In this document: in pieces, positions 41,833 to 50,630 of the stretch
Layout of the letters: each line of letters begins with the position of its first letter
Numbering within the stretch: the stretch's first letter is position 1
Assembly (NCBI GenBank): GCA_039933105.1
Contig: JBDTOT010000003.1
Coordinates: forward strand, 104,292 to 168,291
DNA from: FEN-1219 sp039933105
GTDB taxonomy: Bacteria; Pseudomonadota; Gammaproteobacteria; Steroidobacterales; Rariloculaceae
Length of the DNA: 64,000 nt
Reading direction: 5' to 3'
Made by a program: the position numbers and the translations under genes
Notes under the pieces: model-generated
Told to the model about the DNA's origin: nothing
Seen by the model: only the letters and a program-made list of their open reading frames with translations
The model's database searches: none

Positions 41833-41908
41833 GCTGTCCCGGATCCCAGACGATTTAAGAGTAGAACTTTCTGGCCCACTTTGACCAGGAGGTTCGATGA
41901 AGAAGTCG
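41829..41908 (+). mobile_element. Terminal fragment of an IS3-family element related to the copy at 52803-54000
   Basis: From GTAAGCT at 41829 to the GATGAAGAAGTC at 41895-41906 the plus strand matches, with small differences, the end of the IS3 element near 54000 read on the minus strand: the terminal repeat, CTTTCTGG, ACTTTGACCAGGAGGTTC and the first OrfA codons. Only about 80 bases survive. Confidence 0.75.
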
Positions 41909-42045
41909 CTCAGGCGCGCATTTTCCGCCTCAGGCGTCTTTAGCCGCTTCGCGTCCGATAGGGTGGCACAACTCCTTTGCGGCTACGCCCTTATCGGCTT
42001 CCCGCAGCAATCCGATGATCCGTCTTCCGAACATCGCTTCTTCAC
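41895..42045 (-). pseudogene. IS3-family OrfA relic with internal deletion
   Basis: The minus strand from GTG 42045, preceded by AGGAGG, begins like OrfA (MKKRCSED), continues in a shifted frame IIGLLREADKGVAAKELC, then jumps after a deletion to DAKRLKTPEAENARLSDFF, parts of the helix-turn-helix and leucine-zipper regions of OrfA. Several frame changes make it non-functional. Confidence 0.75.
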
Positions 42046-42125
42046 TTCCAACCTCCTGCGCCGGGGTTAGACTCTAGACCGTCTCGCTACTCAAAAGCGG
42101 GGGGGCGTCGCCGGAACGAAAAACC

Positions 42126-42977
42126 ATGTGGAAGATCAAGGTTCTGATTCAGTTCGTTCTTGCACATATGCCGTGCGGTGAGGCGATCAATCACCGCCTG
42201 CAGCGCGTCAACGCCATACGTCGCGGCGGTGCCCCGTGTCTTCGTGATCGCATCAACGAAGTCGACGAAGGGTTGCAGAACCTGCAGCGCGTCAAGCCGC
42301 TCCTCGGCAGCGTTGTTGTCGAGGTCGGTACGGGGTGGGATGCACTGCCGACGTTGCTGCTGCGCAAGCTGGGCGCAGAGCGGATCCACACCTTCGATCA
42401 TCTCGCCCACCTCAGGCACAACCTCGCACAGTCGATCGGTCGAGAAATCGGACTGCCGGATTCCGAACAGCTAACGCTCGCCGGACTTCTGGAATCGAAT
42501 GGAATTAACTATGTGGCGCCCGGCGATGCGACCAAGACGGGGCTTCCCGACAACTCCGTCGATCTGTTCTATTCATTTGCCGTTTTGGAACACGTCCCCG
42601 ACAGCGTGGCGGAAGCTCTCATGACCGAAGCGCGCCGCGTCCTGAAGCCCGGCGGCATTTGGTACTCGCTCATCGGCCTTCATGATCACTACGCTGGCTT
42701 CGACAAGTCCGTCAGCGAGGTCAACTTTCTGCGCTATCCGGAGTGGCTGTGGCGACTGCTGGTGAAAAATAACATCAGCTATCACAATCGTCTGAGAGAG
42801 CGCGACTTCCTCGAAATGATGGCACGGGCAGGCGGAGAGATCGTTCGTATCCATCACGTGCAGCGCCCCGAGGATGTGGAACGCGTCAAGGCGATGAAGG
42901 TCGACAGGCACTTTGCGGGATACACGCCCGAAGAACTGGCCGTCACTAGAACCGAGATCATCGCACGGTTCGCATGA
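42126..42977 (+). CDS. Class I SAM-dependent methyltransferase
   Basis: A 283-residue protein with an N-terminal helical extension of about 60 residues and a Rossmann methyltransferase core: VVEVGTGWDALPTLLLRKLG (motif I, near 63), then DATKTGLPDNSVDLFYSFAVLEHV and VLKPGGIWYSLIGLHDHYAG. It is alone on the plus strand between minus-strand blocks and directly follows the IS-relic gap, so it may have arrived by rearrangement. The target may be a sugar or lipid-linked glycan. ATG start; the true N-terminus could lie a little inside. Confidence 0.85.
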   Translation: MWKIKVLIQFVLAHMPCGEAINHRLQRVNAIRRGGAPCLRDRINEVDEGLQNLQRVKPLLGSVVVEVGTGWDALPTLLLRKLGAERIHTFDHLAHLRHNLAQSIGREIGLPDSEQLTLAGLLESNGINYVAPGDATKTGLPDNSVDLFYSFAVLEHVPDSVAEALMTEARRVLKPGGIWYSLIGLHDHYAGFDKSVSEVNFLRYPEWLWRLLVKNNISYHNRLRERDFLEMMARAGGEIVRIHHVQRPEDVERVKAMKVDRHFAGYTPEELAVTRTEIIARFA

Positions 42978-43099
42978 ACGCTCGTGGCGGGCGAGCGCTA
43001 TAGCGCGCAATCCGTCGATATCCGGCAGATGCCACGGACCGATCGTCCGGACCGCCGCTTCCTTCGTCGGAATCACAAGCAAACCATCAAGTCACGCAA

Positions 43100-44113
43100 C
43101 TAGCTGCGAGCCCCCACGCGGCCATCGGCGTTGAATTGTGTGCATAGCGTCTCATACATCGAGACGATGGATTTTCCGATCGCTTCCTGGCTCATGGTTT
43201 CCGCATATCGCCGAAGCGTTGCCTGGATCGGCGTTTGGAGCACGTCGCAAATATTCTCGGCGATGACTGCTGGGTCGGGAGGGCAAACCCTGCAGACTGA
43301 CTCCTGCACGGCGATATCCCGCAGATCGCTCACGTCGGTCGCGACGAACGGCACCCCGCATGAAAGGGCCTCCTTCACGCAGTTCGGCCAACCTTCGTTC
43401 TCCGAAGTACACAGGATGACGTCGCAGGCGGCGACGAACAGGGGCATGGACTCATGAGGAAGGTCCGTTGCCACCCTCAAGCGTAAGTTGCCCATCTTCG
43501 ACTGTGCGATCTCGAATGCCCGCTTCGCCAGGGGAAATCGCTTGACCGGGTTCGCTAGATCCAACGAATTGAAGAGCACCCACTTTTCCGCGCAATCCGG
43601 ATAGCCTAGCAATGCCTTGGCTTCTTTCCTGTCGCGAGGAACGAAACGCTTGACGTCCACTGGCGACGGAAGAACCATCATGTGCGCCCGCGGAGCGGCG
43701 CGCCGCAGTTCTTCAACCACTCTTCTAGATACCGAAATGACGCCCTCGTAGGTGGCGATGGCCGTCTTCGTGAACAGCGTCGAAACGCGAGCGTGGAAAT
43801 ATTCGTAGCCGATCGACGAGCTGTGAACGCTCCAGTCACTGCCCCTGATCGTTAAGACCTTGGGCTTGCCTTCCACCCCCGCCGTCGCCAGCGCGCACGC
43901 GGACCCGAACTGGGCATGCACGATGTCGAAACCATCGGCCATCTTCCTGACCTGGCGCCGCGCCTTCAGCAACCGGGAGACGGAGCGTAGGTTGCCAAGA
44001 TACTCGACTTCCACCTTTACACCATGCGCACTGACCGCCTGCGCGGTCGTCTCCACGAACACCAAATTGTTGGGTATGGACGGGTCGAAATTGTGGGTCC
44101 ACAGCGCTCGCAT
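43100..44113 (-). CDS. GT4 family glycosyltransferase
   Basis: A 337-residue GT-B transferase. FDIVHAQFGSACALATAG is the typical N-domain strand-loop, SVSRRVVEELRR follows, and SENEGWPNCVKEALSCGVPFVATD (near 240) is the GT4 E-x7-E donor motif. It is shorter than most because the N-terminal domain is trimmed to the core, yet no key element is missing. It lies 16 bases downstream of the methyltransferase at 44130 and ends the minus-strand group that begins at 50249. Confidence 0.9.
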   Translation of the reverse strand: MRALWTHNFDPSIPNNLVFVETTAQAVSAHGVKVEVEYLGNLRSVSRLLKARRQVRKMADGFDIVHAQFGSACALATAGVEGKPKVLTIRGSDWSVHSSSIGYEYFHARVSTLFTKTAIATYEGVISVSRRVVEELRRAAPRAHMMVLPSPVDVKRFVPRDRKEAKALLGYPDCAEKWVLFNSLDLANPVKRFPLAKRAFEIAQSKMGNLRLRVATDLPHESMPLFVAACDVILCTSENEGWPNCVKEALSCGVPFVATDVSDLRDIAVQESVCRVCPPDPAVIAENICDVLQTPIQATLRRYAETMSQEAIGKSIVSMYETLCTQFNADGRVGARS

Positions 44114-44129
44114 TTACGGTTACGCCGCG

Positions 44130-45104
44130 CTAGTTCGGCTTCACGCACCGGGCCTCAATGCCATTACCGCCTTCTGCGACGACGATACGCACCGCGCCAA
44201 GCCGCGACAGCGTACTTTCGATGTCACGAGCTGATCTTAGATGCTGGTAGTAGTCGGTAAGGCCATCGTGCGTATCGAGAACGGCCCATTCATACTGCTG
44301 CTGATCACCCAGTTCGGGAATGGTCTGGAAATACGTCGCGAGCGGCGACACCCGGGAGAGCAGAACCTGGAGCAGCCGATGGTTCCTGACCATTCTGTGC
44401 AAGGGGAAAAATACCTTCGTGAGCCATTCGGTCACCGCCATGCCCTTGGCCGGCGATACGCGTTTCAGAATGGGCCGCAGCAGCAGGGAGCTGATCTTCG
44501 TGTAGCGCGAAAGGTTAGGCGCGTAGTGGTCGATGACCAGCGATCCACCGGGCCGCACTTGCCGGTAGAGGTCGGCGATAGTGCGTTCGGGATCCCGAGT
44601 GTGTTGCACGACACCGATGCACAGAACGAGATCGAATTGCGACGGCGCGAACGGAAATGCGTTGATGTCACACTGGATAACCCGGTGACGGTCGGATTGC
44701 GGGCAGTTGATCTGGTTGGGCTCGACGGCGGCGCTCAAGTCCGTTGAAGTGACCGATGCCGTCGGCAGCTGGAGCAGCACTTCCGTGAAGCGCCCCGCGC
44801 CACATCCGGCCTCCAGGATTTCCGTTCTTCCAGGCTGCTGAAGCGCACTCCACAGGTCGTCCCCCAGGCATCCCCTCAGACGGGCTTTCGAAATCGACGT
44901 CTTGGAATAGGAATCCAACTGCGTGGTGCGGTATCGCTTCCATTGTTCGCCGAACGCATCAGCATAGGTCACCTGCGAAGACACGAGGCGCGGAATACCG
45001 TCCCGCTTCTGATATCGGTGCTGATTGGAGCAGACTAACCAGCCTTCCTGCTGCTCTGTGACAGGCAGCAGATCGACCGGGCATACGATAGTTGGAAAAG
45101 TCAT
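44130..45104 (-). CDS. Class I SAM-dependent methyltransferase with N-terminal Trm112-like segment
   Basis: A 324-residue protein. The first 40 residues (VCPVDLLPV, LVCSNQHRYQKRDGIPRLV) look like a Trm112/zinc-ribbon-like lead-in common in polysaccharide-cluster methyltransferases, although the second Cys pair is incomplete. The core follows with EILEAGCGAGRFTEVLLQL (near 97), DINAFPFAPSQFDLVLCIGVVQHT and VRPGGSLVIDHYAPNL. It directly follows the asparagine-synthetase-like gene with no gap, so amidation and methylation may be coordinated on the same glycan. Target unknown. Confidence 0.88.
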   Translation of the reverse strand: MTFPTIVCPVDLLPVTEQQEGWLVCSNQHRYQKRDGIPRLVSSQVTYADAFGEQWKRYRTTQLDSYSKTSISKARLRGCLGDDLWSALQQPGRTEILEAGCGAGRFTEVLLQLPTASVTSTDLSAAVEPNQINCPQSDRHRVIQCDINAFPFAPSQFDLVLCIGVVQHTRDPERTIADLYRQVRPGGSLVIDHYAPNLSRYTKISSLLLRPILKRVSPAKGMAVTEWLTKVFFPLHRMVRNHRLLQVLLSRVSPLATYFQTIPELGDQQQYEWAVLDTHDGLTDYYQHLRSARDIESTLSRLGAVRIVVAEGGNGIEARCVKPN

Positions 45105-47015
45105 CTATGCGGCATTCTCTGTGGTAAATCGGATATGCGAGTTATTGGCCCAGACCACGAAGTTGAGCACTTTCCAGACAAGCGATGAGTGGTCCTGTAA
45201 GCCTGCGCCGGTGCGCTTGAAAAGCATTGTGATATGCCCGGCATCGAGAATATCCGGGTTATTTCTCGTAAAACGGGAGAGATGGTCGAAAAATAGCGGG
45301 CTGAGCGAAGTCTGGAGCCAACGCCCGAACGGCACGCCGAAGCCCGTTTTCGCCCCGTCAAGCACATCATCAGGGACGATGCCTCTGAGCGCCTCCTTCA
45401 ATAACCACTTCTTCCTACCTCTCGGCACTTTCACGTCGCCGTGCAGCCGCGCAGAGTAATCCACTAAATCGTGATCCAGAAACGGAACACGCACCTCGAG
45501 GCTTGCGGCCATGGTGGAACGATCCACCTTCTCGAGAAAAATATCTGGCAACTCGACCGTCAGATCGAGGAAGGCCATCTGATTGGCAATGTCGCATCCG
45601 CCGAATCCTTTCTGCAACTCGCGAAACCGCGCCAGCGGGTCCTGCATCGCAACACTGCTGGAGAACCCAGGCGAGAATATCTTCAGCGGACGGCAGCGGG
45701 CGTCCTCGGGGCTGACCAGCAAACCCATCGTTGCGGCCAGGTCGGGCGCGGCCAACGCGTGCAGCACTCGCTGAATCCGGTGGTAGCGAGGAGACTCCGG
45801 CGCGAGGGCGTGGACGCGCTGCAGCGCTTTCGCAGCGATGTGCAGCAGGCGGTAATGTGGCGCCAGCGCATAGCGGTGGTATCCCCCGAATACCTCGTCC
45901 CCGCCATCTCCCTGGAGCACGACCTTGGTATGCGTGCTGACTTCTCGCGCCATCAGATAGAGCGGGATATTCGCGGCATCTCCGAACGGCAGGTCATGAT
46001 GTTGCACCATCTTTTCGACCAGCTCGCCGACGCGTGCGCCTGCGATGTGAAATTCATGGTGATCGGTACCATAACGCTCCGCCACCTTCTTTGCCTTCGG
46101 CAGCTCTCCGCCGTCGGTAGCAAAGTCGAACCCCACCGAATAGGTCGCCAGGCGTCCCCCGTAGTGACGCGAGGCAAAAGCGGTGATGGCGCTCGAATCG
46201 ACGCCGCCCGACAGAAACACTCCTACCGGCACGTCGCTGATCAATTGGCGCTGGACAGCCAGCTCGAGCAGGCGGCGGGTTTCGCTCACTGCTGCCTGGT
46301 GGCCGATGCGTGCACCTGCCCCGCCTCCCGCCTGCTGGCTGAGCGACCAGTATTCGCGCACCGTGTGCCGGCGTGTTTCCAAGTCGAGTTCTAGGTAGTG
46401 TCCAGGCAATAACTGCCGGATTCCCTCATACAGCGTCCGCTCGCCCAAAGCGTTGCCGAAATACAGCCATTCGTGAAGCGATGCAATGCTGCAGGCCGGA
46501 GTTTTCCCGGTCAGTGCAATAACGCCTTTGATCTCCGAGGCAAACGCAAGGCCGTCCTGGCCCAGTTGGTAGTAGAGCGGCTTGATGCCCAGTCGGTCCC
46601 GGACTAGCCAAAGCTTGCGCGCCACCTTGTCGTGCAGCGCGAAGGCGAACATGCCGTTCAACCGCACGAGCGAATCCACCCCATGCCTTGCGAACAGATG
46701 GAGGACCACTTCCGTGTCGCTTCTCGAGCGCAAATTGTCCGTGCCGACTTCCTTCGCCAGCTCCCTGAAATTGTAGACCTCGCCGTTGTAGCTGATCGCG
46801 TACCGGCCGTCCGCTGAGCGCATCGGCTGGCTGCCTGCCGCCGAGAGATCGAGGATGCTGAGACGGGTATGGCCCAGCCAGACCGGCCCCTCCCGGTACT
46901 GGCCCTGCGCGTCGGGCCCACGATGGTGCAGCACCTCCAGCGCTCGCTGCAGCCGGTCTCGCGCGGCAAGATCCGGCTGCGAGGCCGCGGTAACCATTCC
47001 CAGCACTCCGCACAT
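45105..47015 (-). CDS. asnB: Asparagine synthetase-like glutamine-hydrolysing amidotransferase
   Basis: A 636-residue two-domain enzyme. The N-terminal Ntn glutaminase domain starts MCGVLGMV with the catalytic Cys2, and carries LEVLHHRGPDAQGQ and ISYNGEVYNF. The C-terminal synthetase domain has the PP-loop GVFLSGGVDSSAITAFAS (near 275) and QGDGGDEVFGGYHRY. I start at the ATG 47015 because Cys must be residue 2; a longer frame to 47297 lies within the upstream GT4 gene. In surface-polysaccharide loci such enzymes often amidate uronic acids or other carboxylates rather than aspartate. It lies 5 bases downstream of a GT4 gene. Confidence 0.93.
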   Translation of the reverse strand: MCGVLGMVTAASQPDLAARDRLQRALEVLHHRGPDAQGQYREGPVWLGHTRLSILDLSAAGSQPMRSADGRYAISYNGEVYNFRELAKEVGTDNLRSRSDTEVVLHLFARHGVDSLVRLNGMFAFALHDKVARKLWLVRDRLGIKPLYYQLGQDGLAFASEIKGVIALTGKTPACSIASLHEWLYFGNALGERTLYEGIRQLLPGHYLELDLETRRHTVREYWSLSQQAGGGAGARIGHQAAVSETRRLLELAVQRQLISDVPVGVFLSGGVDSSAITAFASRHYGGRLATYSVGFDFATDGGELPKAKKVAERYGTDHHEFHIAGARVGELVEKMVQHHDLPFGDAANIPLYLMAREVSTHTKVVLQGDGGDEVFGGYHRYALAPHYRLLHIAAKALQRVHALAPESPRYHRIQRVLHALAAPDLAATMGLLVSPEDARCRPLKIFSPGFSSSVAMQDPLARFRELQKGFGGCDIANQMAFLDLTVELPDIFLEKVDRSTMAASLEVRVPFLDHDLVDYSARLHGDVKVPRGRKKWLLKEALRGIVPDDVLDGAKTGFGVPFGRWLQTSLSPLFFDHLSRFTRNNPDILDAGHITMLFKRTGAGLQDHSSLVWKVLNFVVWANNSHIRFTTENAA

Positions 47016-47020
47016 CGGGG

Positions 47021-48136
47021 TCAGCGCTCCGCAGCGGACGCCGCGCCCGGCAATAGGACGCGAATGTAGTCCCGGGCAATGCGGGCCAATCCAAAATCGC
47101 GGGCGCGCTGCCGCACGTCGGGATGGGCGACGGATTCGAGCGTGGCAAGAATGGCCGCCGCCATGGCGTCGGGATTGCCTACCGGGACCAGCCTTCCCCA
47201 TTTGCCGCCTTCCAGCACTTCCGAAGCCCCGCCGACGGAATTGGTGCTGACGACGGGAGTTCCGCAGGCAAGCGCCTCCATGAGCGCGTTGGGGCACCCC
47301 TCGGTCAGCGATGAACTCACGAAGACGCGGGCATGCCGCATCCAGGCGAAAGGGTTATCGGCAAAACCCGGGAGCGACACGTCCCGCCGCAGGTCCAGCT
47401 CACCAATCAGGGACTCAAGCTTTTCGCGGTCGGGCCCCTCTCCAATGATGACGAGCCTGCAATCACGCCTTGACTTGACTCTTGAAAAGGCCCGAACGAG
47501 CGTGGGGAAGTCCTTGAACGGCGTGAGACTGCCGACGCTCAGTACGATCGGCACAGCCCCACCCGCGCACCAGGGATGATCGACGGCCGCGCTGCCGCGC
47601 CGCGCTATCCCAGCAAAGTCGATGGGATTGTAGATAGTGTTCAATTTTCTCTTCGGAACGAAAGCCGCAAGATCGGACGCTACAGCGTTCGAGTTCGCAA
47701 TCACATCGTCGGTAAACCGGTATACCGCCTTCATTAGTCGCAACGTCGCCCAGCTCGCGAGCGTCCTGTCTTCCCGATATACCGCGCTCGGCACGGAGCG
47801 CGCGGAAATAACGCAGCGCGTCCTGCTTCCCGACAGGAAACGCGACAGGATTGCGACCACGTTCGCGTGATCCAGCCCTGACATCAGAACATCGGGGCGC
47901 TCCCTCTTCAAGTAGCCGACGAGCTTCGGCAATGCGCGCAAGACACCGGAAGCATGGAAATCGATGACTCTGACGCCCGCGGCTAGCGCTTGGAGGTTGG
48001 GTCCTCGCGCGGATGCCAGGGTAAAGTCGACTCGAAAGCCCCTCGCGGCAAACTCGTTGGCAAGCTGGACGAATACATGCTCCGCGCCGCCGCCCTCGAG
48101 CGAGGGCAAGAACAGCGAAATTTTTCTCGACTTCAA
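47021..48136 (-). CDS. GT4 family glycosyltransferase
   Basis: A 371-residue GT-B enzyme. SLFLPSLEGGGAEHVFVQLA is the canonical N-terminal loop, VLSVGSLTPFKDFPTLVRAF begins the donor domain, and SLTEGCPNALMEALACGTPVVST (near 280) is the E-x7-E motif. The ATG start fits the family. It lies between the DUF2334 gene (66-base gap) and the asparagine-synthetase-like gene. It probably builds the repeat unit that the flanking amidotransferase and methyltransferases modify. Confidence 0.92.
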   Translation of the reverse strand: MKSRKISLFLPSLEGGGAEHVFVQLANEFAARGFRVDFTLASARGPNLQALAAGVRVIDFHASGVLRALPKLVGYLKRERPDVLMSGLDHANVVAILSRFLSGSRTRCVISARSVPSAVYREDRTLASWATLRLMKAVYRFTDDVIANSNAVASDLAAFVPKRKLNTIYNPIDFAGIARRGSAAVDHPWCAGGAVPIVLSVGSLTPFKDFPTLVRAFSRVKSRRDCRLVIIGEGPDREKLESLIGELDLRRDVSLPGFADNPFAWMRHARVFVSSSLTEGCPNALMEALACGTPVVSTNSVGGASEVLEGGKWGRLVPVGNPDAMAAAILATLESVAHPDVRQRARDFGLARIARDYIRVLLPGAASAAER

Positions 48137-48202
48137 TTGGAAATCCGATAGCTGCTTCGAAGCCGCTCGTTCCCGCCGTTTCAGCTCCGATCGTCCATAG
48201 CC

Positions 48203-48967
48203 TCAGTGGCTCGCACTAACCGTGGCGTTTTTCAACGGCCTGCTGGCACCCCAGCGCCACCAGAAATAACTTTCGAAGAGCCGGCTCGCCACCGATTTAG
48301 CCCGAGGCTGCATTTGTACGTCTCTGAGACCAATCACGCGGCCTCTGTAATGGCCGCCCAGATCCCTATCGAAAGCCGCTATCGATTCCTCGGTCATCGA
48401 GTTGGGATGCAGGCAGACGGTCCACAAGCCGAACCAGCGCCTGGAGAAATGCGAGAGCTGCTGGGGAACCCAGTGGAAGGAATGCTCGTAGTAGGTATCC
48501 AGGGCGACGCCGTCGGATACGACCCGGATGGGAGTTTCGTTGCGAATCGCCTGCAACGTTGCCAAGTCGAAACAGTGCGCCGGGGCAATCCATACTTGCG
48601 GCTCGATACCCTGCTCATTGAAGATCCGCCGCGATGCCTTGATCTTGCTGGATTGCACGGCCAGGCTGAGGCCCGCGAACTCGCTTCTCTTGTAGTACGG
48701 CAGCACCAGCTCGCTGTCGGTGGGATGCATGACGTGCGTATGGCCGTGCATCGCGACGGTCCACCCCTTGGCGTCCCACGCACGCACCCGGTCCCAGAAT
48801 TTCTCATCCCGCTCGTCAATCATGAGCTTGGAATCCCGGTTGTCGGGGACGACCGCAACGATGGGTGCGATCCGGTGCCGATCCAGCACGCCCTCGATGA
48901 ACTCCCATTTCGTGCGATTCATGCCGTGGCAGGCATCATCCAGCCGGATCAGGTAACGAGCGCTCAC
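48203..48967 (-). CDS. DUF2334/polysaccharide deacetylase-like protein
   Basis: A 254-residue protein with the deacetylase-type (NodB-related) beta/alpha barrel of the DUF2334 group. IRLDDACHGM near residue 7 has the paired aspartates, MHGHTHVMHP near 94 the metal-binding histidines, and WIAPAHCFDLATL near 147 the motif with the catalytic histidine. There is no signal peptide, so it probably acts in the cytoplasm on an N-acetylated sugar intermediate. It overlaps the upstream methyltransferase gene by four bases (ATGA). Confidence 0.85.
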   Translation of the reverse strand: MSARYLIRLDDACHGMNRTKWEFIEGVLDRHRIAPIVAVVPDNRDSKLMIDERDEKFWDRVRAWDAKGWTVAMHGHTHVMHPTDSELVLPYYKRSEFAGLSLAVQSSKIKASRRIFNEQGIEPQVWIAPAHCFDLATLQAIRNETPIRVVSDGVALDTYYEHSFHWVPQQLSHFSRRWFGLWTVCLHPNSMTEESIAAFDRDLGGHYRGRVIGLRDVQMQPRAKSVASRLFESYFWWRWGASRPLKNATVSASH

Positions 48968-49557
48968 CGGGCTACCTTATAGAGAATGAAACTTCGCGGC
49001 TCATCAGGGGATCGAGCGACCGAAACGCGCTCCGCTGATTTCGACAAAAATGCGAAGTCGTGCTTGTAGCGATAGGAGGCCGGCGCGTTGGCGTCGATTG
49101 CGTCCAGAACGAGGTGCTTTGTGCGCGGCAGAACAGGTAGCAGGAGCGCAGCCAGTTCCGCAGAACTCAGGTTGTGTATCCAGTTCACCAAGATCAGGCA
49201 GTCCATGTCGGCGGCGGGCGGCAGCACTTGAACAACGTCCTCGATCTTGCCGTGGAGCCAACGTACTTTTCCCGGGTGCAGGAAGCGAGCGGCGCGAATT
49301 ACGTCGGCGTCGGCATCCAGCCCGAAGCGATCTCGCGCCTCGATGCGGCTCAGTATGTCGCCGAGCCCGCACCCGACCTCGACGACCCGCTCCGGTTTCA
49401 GCGTATTGACCAGATCCACCACCACCTTCTTATATGGGCGGCACGAATAAGGCGCATGGGCGTGCCAGGGATCGACCTGGAACATGCGCGCCACGCAGTA
49501 CAGCCACGCGCGGTCGATCCTGCATCTCACCTTCCCCGCGAGCAAACCTGGAGACAT
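48964..49557 (-). CDS. Class I SAM-dependent methyltransferase
   Basis: A 197-residue small methyltransferase-fold protein. VVEVGCGLGDILSRIEARD (near 58) is the SAM loop and IHNLSSAELAALLLPVLPRTKHLVLDAI the later strands. It is shorter than the other methyltransferases here and its C-terminal sheet is reduced. It couples to the deacetylase-like gene by an ATGA overlap and follows the methyltransferase-like gene at 49560 by two bases, so three modifying genes form a tight string. Target unknown. Confidence 0.82.
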   Translation of the reverse strand: MSPGLLAGKVRCRIDRAWLYCVARMFQVDPWHAHAPYSCRPYKKVVVDLVNTLKPERVVEVGCGLGDILSRIEARDRFGLDADADVIRAARFLHPGKVRWLHGKIEDVVQVLPPAADMDCLILVNWIHNLSSAELAALLLPVLPRTKHLVLDAIDANAPASYRYKHDFAFLSKSAERVSVARSPDEPRSFILYKVAR

Positions 49558-49559
49558 AG

Positions 49560-50249
49560 TTAGCGGCGTTTGACCACGAATATGTGCTGATACTTGAAAT
49601 CCGGGTTGATCTTGGGCGGCGTCAGCACGTCATGTACGTAGTACTTCCCCCTGCCCCACATAACGAGGTGGAAAACGAACTGATCAAGGTCAGCCGCGAA
49701 CGGATCGAGCTCCGAGACCATCTCTGAATCGCTGTCAGAAGCCTTCTCCACAAACAACATACCGTCCTCGCTCAAACATGACACCCACGCTTCCAAACAC
49801 TCGCGGGGAGAATGGCTGTGATCCAGCGAGTTCGAATAGATGAAATCCACGGTTTTCACCCACTCCGGCTTCACGTGATGAAAATCCCACTTGATGGTGT
49901 AGGGAAACTGATCGGCGGTGTCCGATATCTCAGTTCCCATCACCTCGCAGCCGAGATTCGCCCTGAACTCCGCCTGCTCGACGCCCCGCCGGGTTCCATG
50001 GCACAAGCCATAGGCTGGGGAGCGTTTCAACTCTTTCCGGATGTAGTCTGAGAGGAAGCGGATGTTCTCTTCGCTTACCCATACCCTGTCGAGTTTCCTC
50101 TTGTTCCCGTCTACCTGGACTTTCTTGTACCGCTCCTCATCTACCTTGCCGCTCTCATTGACGAGCACGAACCGATCGCTGCCGGCCGAAGCCCCTTTGT
50201 AGATGACCTTGTATCCTATTCTGTCCAGCATGCGATTGATGAGGTTCAT
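49560..50249 (-). CDS. Methyltransferase-like protein
   Basis: A 229-residue protein with a Rossmann-type core but a weak SAM motif: GLCHGTRRGVEQAEFRANLG near 92 stands in place of the usual GxGxG, followed by MGTEISDTADQF and VDFIYSNSLDHSHSPRECLEAW, which resembles methyltransferase motifs III-IV. The family often occurs in O-antigen and flagellin-modification clusters. The N-terminal 60 residues are Lys/Arg-rich. It heads the minus-strand group, and the DNA directly upstream is an IS3 relic, so its original promoter may have been altered. Enzymatic activity is less certain than for its neighbours. Confidence 0.75.
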   Translation of the reverse strand: MNLINRMLDRIGYKVIYKGASAGSDRFVLVNESGKVDEERYKKVQVDGNKRKLDRVWVSEENIRFLSDYIRKELKRSPAYGLCHGTRRGVEQAEFRANLGCEVMGTEISDTADQFPYTIKWDFHHVKPEWVKTVDFIYSNSLDHSHSPRECLEAWVSCLSEDGMLFVEKASDSDSEMVSELDPFAADLDQFVFHLVMWGRGKYYVHDVLTPPKINPDFKYQHIFVVKRR

Positions 50250-50630
50250 TTCTATCTCTATTCAGGATGTCCAATTGAGCAGCGTGATAAACGGTTGATC
50301 ACGAGGTGCGTTATACCAGCCCTCGATCCACTCGAACACTGCGAGCTTCGCCTCGGCTTGAGTTCCGAAGCGTCGGCTGTCAACCAGCTCCTTCTCCGGC
50401 ATCGCGATGAAGCATCTGTCCATCACGCTTTCGGCGCCCCATGCACTACAATCGTGTTCGTGCCTTTTCTATAGGGATCGGCGCGGCGCTTCCCAATCAG
50501 CCCGGCAGGCCAAACTCGGCCCCCGCGCTTCGTGCATGGGCGTCGCGGCGTGGTACAAGCGAAGGGCGTGTAGTTCGCGAATGGGCGGCCTCACGGTCAG
50601 GCGAAGCTAAGTGGGTTCCAAGGAAACAAG
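50250..50630. other. Divergent gap containing an IS3 relic
   Basis: A 381-base gap between the methyltransferase-like gene (-) and the methyltransferase at 50631 (+). The left half is the IS3 OrfB relic listed separately. In the right half a TATAGG box at about 50474-50479 could be a -10 for the plus-strand gene, and CCAAGGAAACAAG before the ATG at 50631 is its likely ribosome-binding site. Confidence 0.5.
50282..50435 (-). pseudogene. IS3-family OrfB transposase fragment
   Basis: The minus strand from about 50435 reads SVMDRCFIAMPEKELVDSRRF, then GTQAEAKLAVFEWIEGWYN, which matches the last part of IS3-family integrases (after the third catalytic residue) that normally continue PHRRHSALGYLSP. 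The tail APRDQPFITLLNW is degenerate. Only about 50 codons remain. The element differs from the copies at 52585 and 52803. Confidence 0.78.

Larger units (their letters stand above)
41285..42125. other. Gene-free region with IS3-family relics
   Basis: This 840-base gap separates the amidino-sugar module from the methyltransferase at 42126. Its right half (41695-42045) consists of overlapping fragments of IS3-family elements, listed separately. The left part (41285-41694) is of lower GC than the coding DNA and has no frame or motif I can place; it may be eroded IS or gene DNA. Confidence 0.6.

Noticed and set aside
47016..47297. N-terminal extension of the asparagine-synthetase-like protein
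   Set aside because: The catalytic cysteine must be residue 2, which fixes the start at 47015. The extension lies inside the GT4 gene.
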